Positions 55,201 to 64,000 of a DNA stretch of 64,000 nucleotides are shown here, piece after piece. Where the stretch lies: NCBI GenBank assembly GCA_028871055.1, contig JAGWON010000007.1:1-64000 (forward strand), read 5' to 3'. The position numbers and the translations under genes were made by a program. The notes below the pieces were generated by a model, which saw only the letters and a list, made by a program, of their open reading frames with translations, ran no database searches and had not been told where the DNA came from. Within the stretch, counting starts at the first letter, position 1. The number at the start of each line of letters is the position of its first letter. This DNA is from Alphaproteobacteria bacterium. GTDB lineage: Bacteria; Pseudomonadota; Alphaproteobacteria; ATCC43930; CGMCC-115725.

Positions 55201-56042
55201 CGGCGCGGGCAGTCGCGGCGCTTGATGAGCCTTACGCACAGAACCCACTGGCTGAACGGGTCGCCGCCGACAGTGCGACACTGGTCGGTCGCGGCGTCGA
55301 CGCAAATGCTGCGCGGCGGCGTGCCGGCCATCGCGTCTTCGGCTCGAAGCCGGGCGCCTACGGCGCGGGTCTGCAAGCGCTTATTGACGAGCGCGGCTGG
55401 CAGACCGAAGGGGACCTGGCACGCGCCTATCTCGCCTGGAGCGGATATGCCTATGGCGGCGGCGCCGAAGGCACGCCTGAGCATGGCTTGTTCGAAACCC
55501 GTCTCAAGACCGTCGACGCCATCCTGCACAACCAGGACAATCGCGAGCACGATCTGCTCGATTCGGACGATTATTACCAGTTCGAGGGTGGTCTTGCCGT
55601 TGCCGCGCGCCATCTCTCCGGCCGCACGCCGAGAATCTACCACAATGATCATTCTCGGCCCGAGACGCCAAAAGTGCGCACCTTGCAGGAGGAGGTCGCT
55701 CGCGTCGTCCGCGCGCGCGTGGTGAATCCGAAGTGGATCGCCGGCGTCATGCGCCATGGCTACAAGGGCGCCTCCGAGATGGCGGCGACAACCGATTATC
55801 TCTTCGCATTCGCGGCGACCACGCGCACCGTTGCCGACCATCAATTCGATGCCGTTTATGACGCCTATCTGGGCGATGAGCGCGTGCTCGATTTCCTGCA
55901 GACGCACAACCCGGCAGCCGCGACGGAGATTGCCGAGCGGCTTATCGAGGCCCAGGAACGCGGGCTGTGGCGGCCGCGCTCGAATATCGCCTATTCGCAC
56001 CTCAAGGGTTTGGCCAATCCGCGCAACGAGGCCGTGACATGA
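52299..56042 (+). CDS. cobN: Cobaltochelatase large subunit
   Basis: This 1247-residue chelatase subunit H belongs to the aerobic cobalamin pathway. It has a long CobN/BchH domain with [18 protein letters not shown] and [27 protein letters not shown], and a C-terminal [20 protein letters not shown]. It inserts Co(II) into hydrogenobyrinate a,c-diamide with CobS and CobT, which lie outside the window. The start is GTG 52299, two bases after the cobW stop. The stop overlaps the cobO ATG. Confidence 0.95.
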   Translation: [1247 protein letters not shown]

Positions 56043-56674
56043 CACAGGATGCGTCCGAGCAGGAGGTGAATGCTCGGGCCAACGAAAAAGCGCGGCGACG
56101 GAAAGAAGTCCGTGACCGAATGCTCGCCGGCAAGACCATCGAGAAGGGGCTCCTCATGGTGCATACCGGCAAAGGCAAGGGGAAGACGACCGCGGCCATG
56201 GGCCTCGTCATGCGAGCGATCGGCAATGGCATGCGCGTCGGCATCGTGCAGTACGTCAAGGGTAAATGGCAGACCGGCGAGCGCGCCGTCCTCGAACGCT
56301 TCCCCGAGCAGGTGACGATCCGCACCATGGGCGAAGGTTTCACCTGGGAAACGCAGGACCGCGCACGCGACATCCGGGCGGCTCAGGCGGCCTGGGCCAC
56401 GTCGCGCGAAATGATTGAGGCCTGCCGCGGCCCCACTCCGCGTTACGACCTCCTCGTGTTCGACGAGATCAACATCGTCCTGCGCTACGAATATCTGCCG
56501 CTGGACGAGATTATTGCGGTGCTGCGAGCCAGACCGCCGCAGCTGCACGTCGTTGCAACCGGACGTAACGCGAAGCCCGAACTGATCGCGATTGCCGACT
56601 TGGTCACCGATATGACGATGATCAAGCACCCGTTCCAGGCGGGCGTGAAAGCGCAGAAAGGGGTCGAATTTTGA
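56039..56674 (+). CDS. cobO: Cob(I)yrinic acid a,c-diamide adenosyltransferase
   Basis: This 211-residue CobA/CobO-type adenosyltransferase has the P-loop [41 protein letters not shown], and [17 protein letters not shown]. It transfers adenosine from ATP to the cobalt. The start overlaps the cobN stop. The C-terminal [21 protein letters not shown] is typical of the family. Confidence 0.94.
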
Positions 56675-58170
56675 GCGGGATCGCGCTCATGCTCCAGGGC
56701 ACCGGTTCCGACGTGGGCAAATCGGTGATGGTCGCCGGGCTCTGCCGCGCTTTCACGCGGCGTGGCCTGCGCGTGCGTCCGTTCAAACCGCAGAACATGT
56801 CGAACAACGCAGCCGTCACCGCCGACGGCGGCGAGATCGGTCGTGCGCAGGCGCTCCAGGCGAGGGCCTGCGGCGTCGCTCCGACGGCGGACATGAATCC
56901 GGTGTTGCTGAAGCCCGAAACGGAAACTGGCGCGCAGGTGGTGTTACAGGGACGCCGCTGGCGCAGCGCGCGAGCCGCCGAGTACCGCACGCTCAAGACC
57001 GAACTCTTGCCCAGGATTCTTGAAAGCTTCGGAAGGCTTCGCGCGGATGCGGACATCGTTCTGGTCGAGGGCGCCGGCAGTCCTGCCGAAATCAATTTAC
57101 GTACCGGCGACATCGCCAACATGGGCTTCGCCGAGGCTGCCGACCTGCCGGTGGTTTTGGTGGGCGATATCGAACGCGGCGGCGTGATTGCGCAGCTGGT
57201 TGGAACCTGGGCCGTGTTGGCAGGCCCTGATCGCATGAGGCTCAGGGGCTACATCGTCAACAAGTTTCGCGGCGACATCCAATTATTTGACGCCGGCCTG
57301 GTCGAGATCGGTCGGCGGACAGGCTTGTCGTGCTTGGGCGTCGTGCCCCACTTCGATTTGGCGCGCCAGCTACCGGCCGAGGATGCAATGGCCCTCGAGC
57401 GCGTCGACCGCCGGGAGCGACGTCCCATCCGCGTCGCCGTGCCGGTGTTGTCACGCATGGCGAATTTCGACGACCTCGATCCGCTGGAGGCGGAGCCCGA
57501 TGTAGAGGTGCTTCTTATCGGCGCGGGAGATGCGCTCCCTGGCGATGCGGATTTGGTGATCCTGTGCGGGTCGAAGTCGACCTGTGCGGACCTTGCGTAT
57601 TTTTGTGCACAAGGCTGGGACATCGATTTGCGCGCGCATCTCCGTCGCGGCGGCAAGGTTCTCGGCCTTTGCGCCGGCTATCAGATGCTGGGCCGACGGA
57701 TTTCCGATCCGCAGGGTATTGAAGGGCCACCCGGCAGCGTCGACGGCCTTGGCCTGCTCGACGTCGAGACCGAACTCGTCGGCGAGAAGCAGCTTGTCGA
57801 GACGCGCGGGACCGACGTCGCGAGTGGCGCGGCCGTGCAGGGCTACGAGATGCACATGGGTCGCACCAGCGGCGCGGGAACCGCGCGCCCGATGCTGACG
57901 CTGGAGAAAGGGCCCGATGGCGCAATTTCCGACGATGGCCGCGTCTGGGGTTGCTATCTGCACGGCCTGTTTGCGGCGGACGAGTTCCGCCATCGCTTTC
58001 TCGCGCAGTTACGACCGCGGGACGCGAGCGGGCTCGAATATGAAAACTCCGTGGACGTCACGCTCGATGCGCTGGCGACGCATTTGGAGAGGCATCTTGA
58101 TCTCGATCAGCTATTGGCCATTGCGGATCGTCGGAATGATCCAGCGACTCGCAGCTTGTGGAAAGGTTAG
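56671..58170 (+). CDS. cobQ: Cobyric acid synthase
   Basis: This 499-residue protein has an N-terminal BioD-like ATPase ([46 protein letters not shown]) and a C-terminal glutamine-amidotransferase-like domain ([37 protein letters not shown]). It amidates adenosylcobyrinic acid a,c-diamide at four positions. The start is TTG 56671 overlapping the cobO stop, with AAAGGGG upstream. Confidence 0.94.
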   Translation: MSGIALMLQGTGSDVGKSVMVAGLCRAFTRRGLRVRPFKPQNMSNNAAVTADGGEIGRAQALQARACGVAPTADMNPVLLKPETETGAQVVLQGRRWRSARAAEYRTLKTELLPRILESFGRLRADADIVLVEGAGSPAEINLRTGDIANMGFAEAADLPVVLVGDIERGGVIAQLVGTWAVLAGPDRMRLRGYIVNKFRGDIQLFDAGLVEIGRRTGLSCLGVVPHFDLARQLPAEDAMALERVDRRERRPIRVAVPVLSRMANFDDLDPLEAEPDVEVLLIGAGDALPGDADLVILCGSKSTCADLAYFCAQGWDIDLRAHLRRGGKVLGLCAGYQMLGRRISDPQGIEGPPGSVDGLGLLDVETELVGEKQLVETRGTDVASGAAVQGYEMHMGRTSGAGTARPMLTLEKGPDGAISDDGRVWGCYLHGLFAADEFRHRFLAQLRPRDASGLEYENSVDVTLDALATHLERHLDLDQLLAIADRRNDPATRSLWKG

Positions 58171-58181
58171 GGGACCCTGCG

Positions 58182-59216
58182 ATGGATAGGCTTGGTGTAA
58201 TGCTCTGCGGGCACGGCAGCCGCGATGGTGCGGCGATCCGCGAATTTGCCGCCGTGGTCGATAAGCTGCGCGGGCGCTTGGCGACGCGTTACGATATCGA
58301 CCTGGGTTTCCTGGAATTCGCCCGGCCGATCATCCGGGAGGGGCTGGATCGGCTTGTGGCGCGCGGCCATCGTCGAATCCTCGCGCTGCCGGCCATGCTG
58401 TTCGCCGCCGGTCACGTGAAAAACGACATCTGCTCGGTGCTCAATACTTACCAGGCGGCGCATGCCGGACTGGTCATCGAGTATGGCAGCGATCTTGGAT
58501 TCGCCCCGAAGATGCTGCGCGCAGCCGGCGCACGCCTGCGCGAACCTCTGGCAAACGGAGCAAAGGATCTGCCGCCGCATGAAAGTCTGTTGGTCGTGGT
58601 CGGTCGCGGCACGTCCGATCCTGACGCCAATTCCAACATCGCCAAGGTGATGCGGATGTTGTGGGAGGGTATCGGTTTTGGCTGGGGCGAGACGGCCTAT
58701 TCCGGCGTTACCTTCCCAATGGTCGAACCAGCGCTCGAACGCGCCGCACGCCTCGGCTACAAGCGCATCGTCGTCTTTCCGTATTTCCTCTTCACCGGCG
58801 TGTTGGTCCAGCGCATCTACGAGGCGACGGACGCGGTCGCCTTGCGCCATCCCGAAATCGATTTCATCAAGGCGCCTTATCTCAACGACCATCCGCTGGT
58901 TCTCGATACGTTTTGCGAGCGTATTGACGAGATTCTTTCTGGCCACGCGGTCATGAATTGTCAGCTTTGCAAGTATCGGGAACAGGTGCTCGGTTTCGAA
59001 GGCGAGGTCGGCACGCCTCAGGCAAGTCATCATCACCATGTCGAGGGGGTCGGCGTCGATCATCACCACCCGCATGGTCATGATGGCCATGGCCTCGATC
59101 ATCACGCCGACGGCGCGCATCACCACGGCCACCAAGGCCAAAGCCACGGCCGGGTGCCATATCCGCACGCGGATCACCCCCTTGGTCCACGCACCCTCAT
59201 CCAGGACAAGGGATGA
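58182..59216 (+). CDS. cbiX: CbiX-type sirohydrochlorin cobaltochelatase with His-rich tail
   Basis: This 344-residue protein has two CbiX-like halves: an N-terminal one with VMLCGHGSRDGAAI and LALPAMLFAAGHVKNDI, and one with YKRIVVFPYFLFTGVLVQRI, followed by CQLCKYREQVLGFEGEV. The last ~70 residues (about 290-344) are extremely rich in His, an expected metal store. CbiX inserts cobalt into sirohydrochlorin in the early-insertion (anaerobic) route, yet cobN (late insertion) is in the same operon. ATG 58182 was chosen; SD AGGGGA. Coupled with cobH. Confidence 0.88.
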   Translation: MDRLGVMLCGHGSRDGAAIREFAAVVDKLRGRLATRYDIDLGFLEFARPIIREGLDRLVARGHRRILALPAMLFAAGHVKNDICSVLNTYQAAHAGLVIEYGSDLGFAPKMLRAAGARLREPLANGAKDLPPHESLLVVVGRGTSDPDANSNIAKVMRMLWEGIGFGWGETAYSGVTFPMVEPALERAARLGYKRIVVFPYFLFTGVLVQRIYEATDAVALRHPEIDFIKAPYLNDHPLVLDTFCERIDEILSGHAVMNCQLCKYREQVLGFEGEVGTPQASHHHHVEGVGVDHHHPHGHDGHGLDHHADGAHHHGHQGQSHGRVPYPHADHPLGPRTLIQDKG

Positions 59217-59848
59217 TGGCCGACTATCTTCGCGACCCGGCCGAGATTTATCGACGGTCTTTGGCGACGATCGCCGTCGAAGCCGATCTCGGCCGGTTGC
59301 CGGAAGATTTGCGTGGCGTCGCGATGCGGTTGATTCACGCTTGCGGCATGATCGATTTGGTGACCGAACTCGTCTGGTCGGATGACGTGGCAACCGCCGC
59401 GCGCAAGGCGCTCGCGCGCGGCGCGACGGTGCTGTGCGACAGCAACATGGTCTGTGCCGGCATCATTCGGCGCCGGCTGCCGGCGGAAAATCCGATCGTT
59501 TGCATGATTGATTCGCCCGAGACCACGATGCTGGCGACCGCGCGCCGCACCACCCGTTCCGCAGCGGCCGTTGATTTATGGCGATCCCATCTCGGCGGGG
59601 CGATTGTCGCCATCGGCAATGCACCGACCGCGCTTTTCCGCTTGCTCGAGATGATCGACGAGGGGGCAGAAAAACCCGCCGCGGTCGTCGCCTTTCCCGT
59701 CGGCTTCATCGGCGCAGCGGAATCCAAGACCGCGCTCGTGACCAATAGCCGAGGCGTTCCCTTTCTGACTCTACTGGGCCGGCGCGGCGGTAGCGCAATG
59801 GCCGCGGCCGCGGTCAATTCGTTCGCGGTGGAGGAGGACCTGCTGTGA
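59213..59848 (+). CDS. cobH: Precorrin-8X methylmutase
   Basis: This 211-residue CobH/CbiC has LPEDLRGVAMRLIHACGMIDLV, with the catalytic His, DSNMVCAGI, DSPETTMLATARRTTRSAAAVD and VVAFPVGFIGAAESKTAL. It rearranges precorrin-8X to hydrogenobyrinic acid. ATG 59213 overlaps the cbiX stop, and its stop overlaps the GTG of cobL. Confidence 0.95.
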   Translation: MMADYLRDPAEIYRRSLATIAVEADLGRLPEDLRGVAMRLIHACGMIDLVTELVWSDDVATAARKALARGATVLCDSNMVCAGIIRRRLPAENPIVCMIDSPETTMLATARRTTRSAAAVDLWRSHLGGAIVAIGNAPTALFRLLEMIDEGAEKPAAVVAFPVGFIGAAESKTALVTNSRGVPFLTLLGRRGGSAMAAAAVNSFAVEEDLL

Positions 59849-61050
59849 CCCGCTGGCTCTCCGTGATCGGCATCGGCGACGATGGGTTGACCGGGCTCAC
59901 TGCTGCGGCCCGTACGCTGGTCGATCAGGCCGAGGTTCTGGTCGGTGGCGAGCGCCATCTTGCCATGGTGCCCAACGATGTGCGCGAGCGTCTCATCTGG
60001 ACCAAGCCGCTCCACCGCATGGTTGACGAGATCACGCGCCGGCGCGGCACGCGCGTGTGCGTCTTGGGAACGGGCGATCCGATGTGGCATGGCATCGGCG
60101 CCACACTGGCCAAGCACATTCCCGCCATGGAGATGACCGTGCTGCCGGCGCTTTCGGCTTATAGCCTGGCGGCAGCGCGTCTCGGCTGGCCGCTGGCTCC
60201 GCTCGATATCGTCAGCCTGCACGGCCATCCGCTCGAGCGGCTTAACGCTTACCTGCAGCCGCGCCGGCGAATTCTGGCGCTGTCCGAGAATGGCCGAACA
60301 CCTGCGAAGGTGGCCGAGCTGCTTCGCCGGCGCAGCTATGAGCGAAGCCGGCTGATCGTGCTCGAACACCTGGGTGGGCCGAGCGAGCGTATTCGCGAAG
60401 GGATCGCGGCAGAGTGGACCTTGAACGATATCGCCGATCTCAACACGCTCGCCATCGAATGTCGTGCCGAACCCACGGTACCGTTGTTGCCGTGCACGGC
60501 CGGGCTGCCCGATGCGGCTTTCGAACACGATGGTCAGCTCACCAAGCGAGAGATCCGCGCCGTAACGCTTGCCGCGCTTGCGCCCATACCCGGGCAGCTC
60601 TTGTGGGATGTTGCCGCCGGCTGCGGTTCGATCGCCATCGAATGGATGCGCGCGCATGCGGATTGTCGGGCCGCGGCCATCGAGCGTGTTCCCGCGCGGC
60701 TGCAAATGATCGCGGCCAATGCTGCGGTCCTTGGCGTTCCCGACCTCACCGTGATCTCTGGCGAAGCACCCGCCGCGCTGGCGCGGCTCGACGCTCCGGA
60801 TGCCGTCTTCATCGGCGGCGGCGCGACGACACCCGGCCTGTTCGAGACATGCTGGTCGAGACTCAAGCGCGGTGGTCGATTGGTCGCCAATGCCGTAACC
60901 ATCGAGGGGGAGCGGCAGCTCTTTGCATGGCGCGATGCGATCGGCGGCGAGCTGGTGCGTTTCGGCATCGAGCACGCCACCAACATCGGCTCCTACGGCG
61001 CGTGGCAGCCATCCCGGCCGGTGACCCAGTTCCAGGCGCGAAAGCCGTGA
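59845..61050 (+). CDS. cobL: Precorrin-6Y C5,15-methyltransferase (decarboxylating)
   Basis: This 401-residue fusion of CbiE-like (N-terminal, VIGIGDDGLTGLTAAART, VCVLGTGDPMWHGIG) and CbiT-like (C-terminal, LLWDVAAGCGSIAIEWMR) methyltransferases is the aerobic CobL arrangement. It methylates C5 and C15 and decarboxylates the acetate chain. GTG 59845 overlaps the cobH stop. Confidence 0.94.
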   Translation: MTRWLSVIGIGDDGLTGLTAAARTLVDQAEVLVGGERHLAMVPNDVRERLIWTKPLHRMVDEITRRRGTRVCVLGTGDPMWHGIGATLAKHIPAMEMTVLPALSAYSLAAARLGWPLAPLDIVSLHGHPLERLNAYLQPRRRILALSENGRTPAKVAELLRRRSYERSRLIVLEHLGGPSERIREGIAAEWTLNDIADLNTLAIECRAEPTVPLLPCTAGLPDAAFEHDGQLTKREIRAVTLAALAPIPGQLLWDVAAGCGSIAIEWMRAHADCRAAAIERVPARLQMIAANAAVLGVPDLTVISGEAPAALARLDAPDAVFIGGGATTPGLFETCWSRLKRGGRLVANAVTIEGERQLFAWRDAIGGELVRFGIEHATNIGSYGAWQPSRPVTQFQARKP

Positions 61051-61757
61051 CGGCCGGCGGTCGCCTCTACGGTCTCGGCATTGGTCCCGGCGATCCGGAG
61101 TTGATCACGCTGAAGGCGCTTCGCCTTCTCAGATCGGCTGCCGTCGTCGCCTACCCCGCGCCGGAGATCGGCGAGAGCCTGGTTCGGTCGATCGCCGCGT
61201 CTTACCTTTCGTCGACGCAGGAAGAATTTGCCATCCGACTGCCGATGTCGCCGGAGCGCTTCCCTGCTGAAACAGTTTATGACCGGGCGGCAGAGGTTCT
61301 CGGTCGACACCTTGCCGCAGGACGCGACGTCGCGGTGCTGTGCGAAGGCGATCCGTTTTTCTACGGCTCGTTCATGTACCTCTTCGCCAGGCTTGCGAAA
61401 CGATTTCCGGTCGAGGCCGTACCCGGCGTCTCTTCGCTCACGGCATGTGCCGGTGCTCTGGAGATGCCGCTGGCGGCACGGAACGATGTTTTTTCGATCG
61501 TGCCGGCGCCGCTGTCTGCCGAGGCGATCACCGCCCGCATACGTGAGAGCGACGCAGCCGCGGTCATCAAGGTCGGGCGCCATTTCGCCAAGGTTCGTGA
61601 GGTTCTCGCCGGTCTCGATCTGCTGCCGCAGGCCCGCTATATCGAGCACGCCAGCATGGCGAGCCAGCGCATCTTGCCGCTGACCAAGGTCGATCCGACC
61701 GATGTGCCGTATTTCTCGATGATCCTGGTGCACCGTCGCGGCGAGGCCTGGACATGA
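61047..61757 (+). CDS. cobI: Precorrin-2 C20-methyltransferase
   Basis: This 236-residue SAM-dependent uroporphyrin-III-methyltransferase-like enzyme has LYGLGIGPGDPELITLKALRLL, VAVLCEGDPFFYGSFMYL and VEAVPGVSSLTACAGALEMPLA. It methylates C20 of precorrin-2. The start is GTG 61047 overlapping the cobL stop, and its stop overlaps the next ATG. Confidence 0.93.
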   Translation: MTAGGRLYGLGIGPGDPELITLKALRLLRSAAVVAYPAPEIGESLVRSIAASYLSSTQEEFAIRLPMSPERFPAETVYDRAAEVLGRHLAAGRDVAVLCEGDPFFYGSFMYLFARLAKRFPVEAVPGVSSLTACAGALEMPLAARNDVFSIVPAPLSAEAITARIRESDAAAVIKVGRHFAKVREVLAGLDLLPQARYIEHASMASQRILPLTKVDPTDVPYFSMILVHRRGEAWT

Positions 61758-63565
61758 GCAGGGCGCCGGTCGTCGTTGGTCTTGGCGAGAACGCCGTTCC
61801 GACGGCGCGACGGGTTGCTATGGCCTTGCCTGGCGCACGATTCCACGGCTTGGCGGGGCGCGTGCATCGCGCCGACGAATATTTCACGGACGCGATGGCG
61901 CATCTCCGTGCTCTGTTCGAAGCGGGCGTACCAATCGTCGGAGTCTGCGCTTCCGGCGTCCTGATTCGCGCGTTGGCACCGAAACTCGCCGATAAACAAA
62001 CCGAGCCGCCGGTCGTCGCCGTGGCCGAGGACGGCAGTGCAGTCGTGCCCTTGCTCGGCGGACATCGGGGCGCGAACGATCTGGCGCGGCGGATCGGCGC
62101 CGTGCTCGGCGTTGCCGCCGCGATCACCACGGCAAGCGATTCCTGTTTCGGCATTGCACTCGACGAGCCGCCCACCGGTTATACCCTCGTCAATCCCGCT
62201 GATCATAAGTCCTTCGTCGCCGCTCTTTTGGCCGGTGCCAAGCTACGCGTCGAAGGCGCAGCACCATGGCTCGCGGCGAGCCAGTTGCCGATCGATCCGA
62301 CGGGCGCTCTGACCATTGCCATAACCCCTCGCCGTGAACCGGGGGGGCCGACGCGGCTCGTCTATCATCCGCGCGTACTGGCCGTGGGCGTCGGCTGCGA
62401 ACGCGGCGCGGCGCCGGAAGAAATGCTCGCGCTTGCCAAGGCCGCCCTGGCGGATGCGGAGATGGCCGAGGCCGCGGTTGCTGGCGTCTATTCGCTCGAT
62501 CTCAAGGCCGACGAGCCGTCGATACACGTCCTCGCCGCGGCGTTTGGCGTTCCGGCCCGCTTCTTCCCGGCTGCCGTCTTGGAGGCAGAGACGCCCCGCC
62601 TGGCCAATCCGTCCGATCTGGTGTTTGCCGAAGTCGCTTGTCACGGCGTCGCCGAGGGCGCGGCCTTGGCCGCCGCCGGGCCGGATGCGCAATTGATCGT
62701 GCCGAAACGGAAGTCAGCGCAGGCGACGGTTGCCGTCGCCGCCGCTCAAACACCCTTCGATGGGGCAATCATCGGACAAGCGCAGGGGCGACTCTACGTT
62801 GTCGGTACCGGATCCGGCGATGGCGACCGGATGACTCCCGAAACCGCGACACTCATCGCCGAGGCAACTGATCTGATCGGCTATCGGCTCTATCTCGATC
62901 TGCTTGGCCCATTGGCGGCAGGCAAGATACGGCACGATTTTGCGCTTGGCGACGAGATGGCGCGCGTCCAGGCAGCGCTGGCATTGGCGGCCGAAGGCCG
63001 GACGGTCGCCCTCGTCTCGTCCGGCGACCCCGGCATTTATGCGATGGCAAGTCTGGTATTCGAGGTCTTGGACGGGGCAGCTGATCCGGCGTGGCGACGG
63101 CTAGCTTTGCGCGTCGCTCCTGGCATTTCGGCGCTTCAGGCGGCGGCGGCGCGCATCGGCGCACCGCTTGGCCACGACTTCTGCGCCATATCGCTGTCCG
63201 ATCTTCTGACGCCGTGGTCCGTCATCGAACGTCGCATCCGTGCGGCGGCGGAAGGCGACTTCGTGATCGCCTTCTATAATCCCGCGTCGCAGCGTCGGAC
63301 TCATCAACTCGGCCGCGCCCGCGACCTTTTGCTCATGCAACGTCGTGGCGACACGCCCGTCGTGATTGCACGCAATCTTGGCCGTGTCGGCGAACAGGTA
63401 ACGGTTGCGACGCTCGAGACGTTCGATCCGGGCGCGATCGACATGCTGACGCTCGTGCTGGTTGGCTCGTCGTCGACGCGCACTGTGGTTCGGGGCGATG
63501 GCCGGCTCTGGGTCTATACGCCGCGCGGCTATGCGGCGAAGCACGTCATGGCGCAAGCGCGATGA
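61754..63565 (+). CDS. cobJ: CbiG-CobJ fusion (cobalamin biosynthesis protein / precorrin-3B C17-methyltransferase)
   Basis: This 603-residue fusion contains a CbiG part to about residue 345: the N-terminal domain [17 protein letters not shown]-type start, [29 protein letters not shown]; then [14 protein letters not shown] (the CobE-like half) and [13 protein letters not shown]. The CobJ domain follows: [73 protein letters not shown]. It would combine lactone opening (CbiG-like) with C17 methylation. Overlaps cobI and cobM. Confidence 0.92.
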   Translation: MSRAPVVVGLGENAVPTARRVAMALPGARFHGLAGRVHRADEYFTDAMAHLRALFEAGVPIVGVCASGVLIRALAPKLADKQTEPPVVAVAEDGSAVVPLLGGHRGANDLARRIGAVLGVAAAITTASDSCFGIALDEPPTGYTLVNPADHKSFVAALLAGAKLRVEGAAPWLAASQLPIDPTGALTIAITPRREPGGPTRLVYHPRVLAVGVGCERGAAPEEMLALAKAALADAEMAEAAVAGVYSLDLKADEPSIHVLAAAFGVPARFFPAAVLEAETPRLANPSDLVFAEVACHGVAEGAALAAAGPDAQLIVPKRKSAQATVAVAAAQTPFDGAIIGQAQGRLYVVGTGSGDGDRMTPETATLIAEATDLIGYRLYLDLLGPLAAGKIRHDFALGDEMARVQAALALAAEGRTVALVSSGDPGIYAMASLVFEVLDGAADPAWRRLALRVAPGISALQAAAARIGAPLGHDFCAISLSDLLTPWSVIERRIRAAAEGDFVIAFYNPASQRRTHQLGRARDLLLMQRRGDTPVVIARNLGRVGEQVTVATLETFDPGAIDMLTLVLVGSSSTRTVVRGDGRLWVYTPRGYAAKHVMAQAR

Positions 63566-64000
63566 CCGTTCATATCATTGGCGCCGGGCCGGGCGCGCCC
63601 GATCTGATCACGATCCGCGGACGTGATCTGATCGCGCGGTGCCCGGTCTGCCTCTATGCCGGTTCGCTCGTCTCGCTCGAAGTCGTCGCCTATGCGCCGC
63701 CCGGTGCGCGCATCATCGATACCGCGCCGCTGACGCTGGACCAAATCATCCGGGAGATGCAGGTGGCCGATACGGCGAAGCTCGACGTTGCGCGTGTGCA
63801 CTCGGGAGACGCTTCGCTTTATGGCGCGATCGCGGAGCAGTGTCGTCGGCTCGATCGGCTCGGTATCGCCTATGACGTAACGCCGGGTGTTCCTGCTTTT
63901 GCCGCGGCGGCCGCGGCTCTCAAGTCCGAGCTTACCTTGCCGGGGGTCAGCCAGACGGTGATCCTGACCCGAACGGCGATGCAGGCGTCGCCCATGCCCG
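63562..64000 (+). CDS. cobM: Precorrin-4 C11-methyltransferase (partial)
   Basis: The first 146 residues are present, cut by the window end. [52 protein letters not shown] and [30 protein letters not shown] match CobM/CbiF. It methylates C11 of precorrin-4. ATG 63562 overlaps the cobJ stop. Confidence 0.93.
   Translation, partial: MTVHIIGAGPGAPDLITIRGRDLIARCPVCLYAGSLVSLEVVAYAPPGARIIDTAPLTLDQIIREMQVADTAKLDVARVHSGDASLYGAIAEQCRRLDRLGIAYDVTPGVPAFAAAAAALKSELTLPGVSQTVILTRTAMQASPMP

Noticed and set aside
53280-56045. Minus-strand open frame of 921 codons
   Set aside because: Antisense to cobN, which is certain; low-complexity composition and no motif.
59020-59216. CAC/CAT-rich stretch considered as a tandem DNA repeat or CRISPR-like array
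   Set aside because: It is in frame and encodes a His-rich protein tail; the spacing is irregular and there are no conserved repeat units.

Overview
The window is high-GC DNA of an alphaproteobacterium with a strictly anaerobic aromatic-degradation programme. It carries a Thauera/Magnetospirillum-type ATP-dependent benzoyl-CoA pathway, 4-hydroxybenzoyl-CoA reductase and phenylacetyl-CoA oxidoreductase. FNR-type boxes lie in front of several operons. A cobalamin operon of the cobN/cobW type known from alphaproteobacteria closes the window. Genes are tightly packed, with many 4-bp stop/start overlaps and several GTG or TTG starts. I saw no tRNA, rRNA, insertion sequence or CRISPR array.

Layout. 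1-148: end of a LivK-type substrate-binding protein gene. 325-4760: an acetylene-hydratase-like molybdo/tungsto-enzyme and a UbiD-family decarboxylase, divergent, with two FNR boxes and a decayed ubiD copy between them. 4787-11246: a benzoate-CoA-ligase-family acyl-CoA synthetase, a TetR regulator, and a crotonase / SDR / crotonase / acyl-CoA dehydrogenase operon; paired TetR-type operators lie in front of the regulator and the operon. 11338-18650 (minus): one coupled operon korA-korB-ferritin-like-ridA-hcrC-hcrA-hcrB. 18839-26819 (plus): had-oah-dch-bcrC-bcrB-bcrA-bcrD-ferredoxin.

26833-34424 (minus): thioesterase, padB-padC-padD, phenylacetate-CoA ligase, hemerythrin and a tandem GNAT protein. 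34727-40028 (plus): a LivKHMGF-type ABC importer with a transglutaminase-like gene at its end; these two operons diverge, each with an FNR box. 40320-41304: a GNAT and an Rrf2 regulator resembling BadL/BadM of Rhodopseudomonas. 41505-46788: an IclR regulator, a two-subunit enzyme of the pyrogallol-phloroglucinol transhydroxylase family with unusual features, and a DoxX protein. 47064-50215: an oxidoreductase / DUF993 / TIM-barrel isomerase trio. 50350-64000: a cobalamin riboswitch followed by cobU-cobW-cobN-cobO-cobQ-cbiX-cobH-cobL-cobI-(cbiG-cobJ)-cobM, the last cut by the window end.

How it fits together. Imported aromatic acids are activated to CoA thioesters. Phenylacetyl-CoA is oxidised by PadBCD and 4-hydroxybenzoyl-CoA is dehydroxylated by Hcr to benzoyl-CoA. 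Bcr dearomatises benzoyl-CoA using ATP and a ferredoxin reduced by KorAB. Dch, Had and Oah open the ring, and beta-oxidation genes follow. Phenylglyoxylate oxidoreductase and a certain benzoate-CoA ligase are not in the window. The most unusual item is the transhydroxylase-family enzyme at 42434-46331: its large subunit has an extra N-terminal domain and its small subunit has lost the ligands for one Fe-S cluster.
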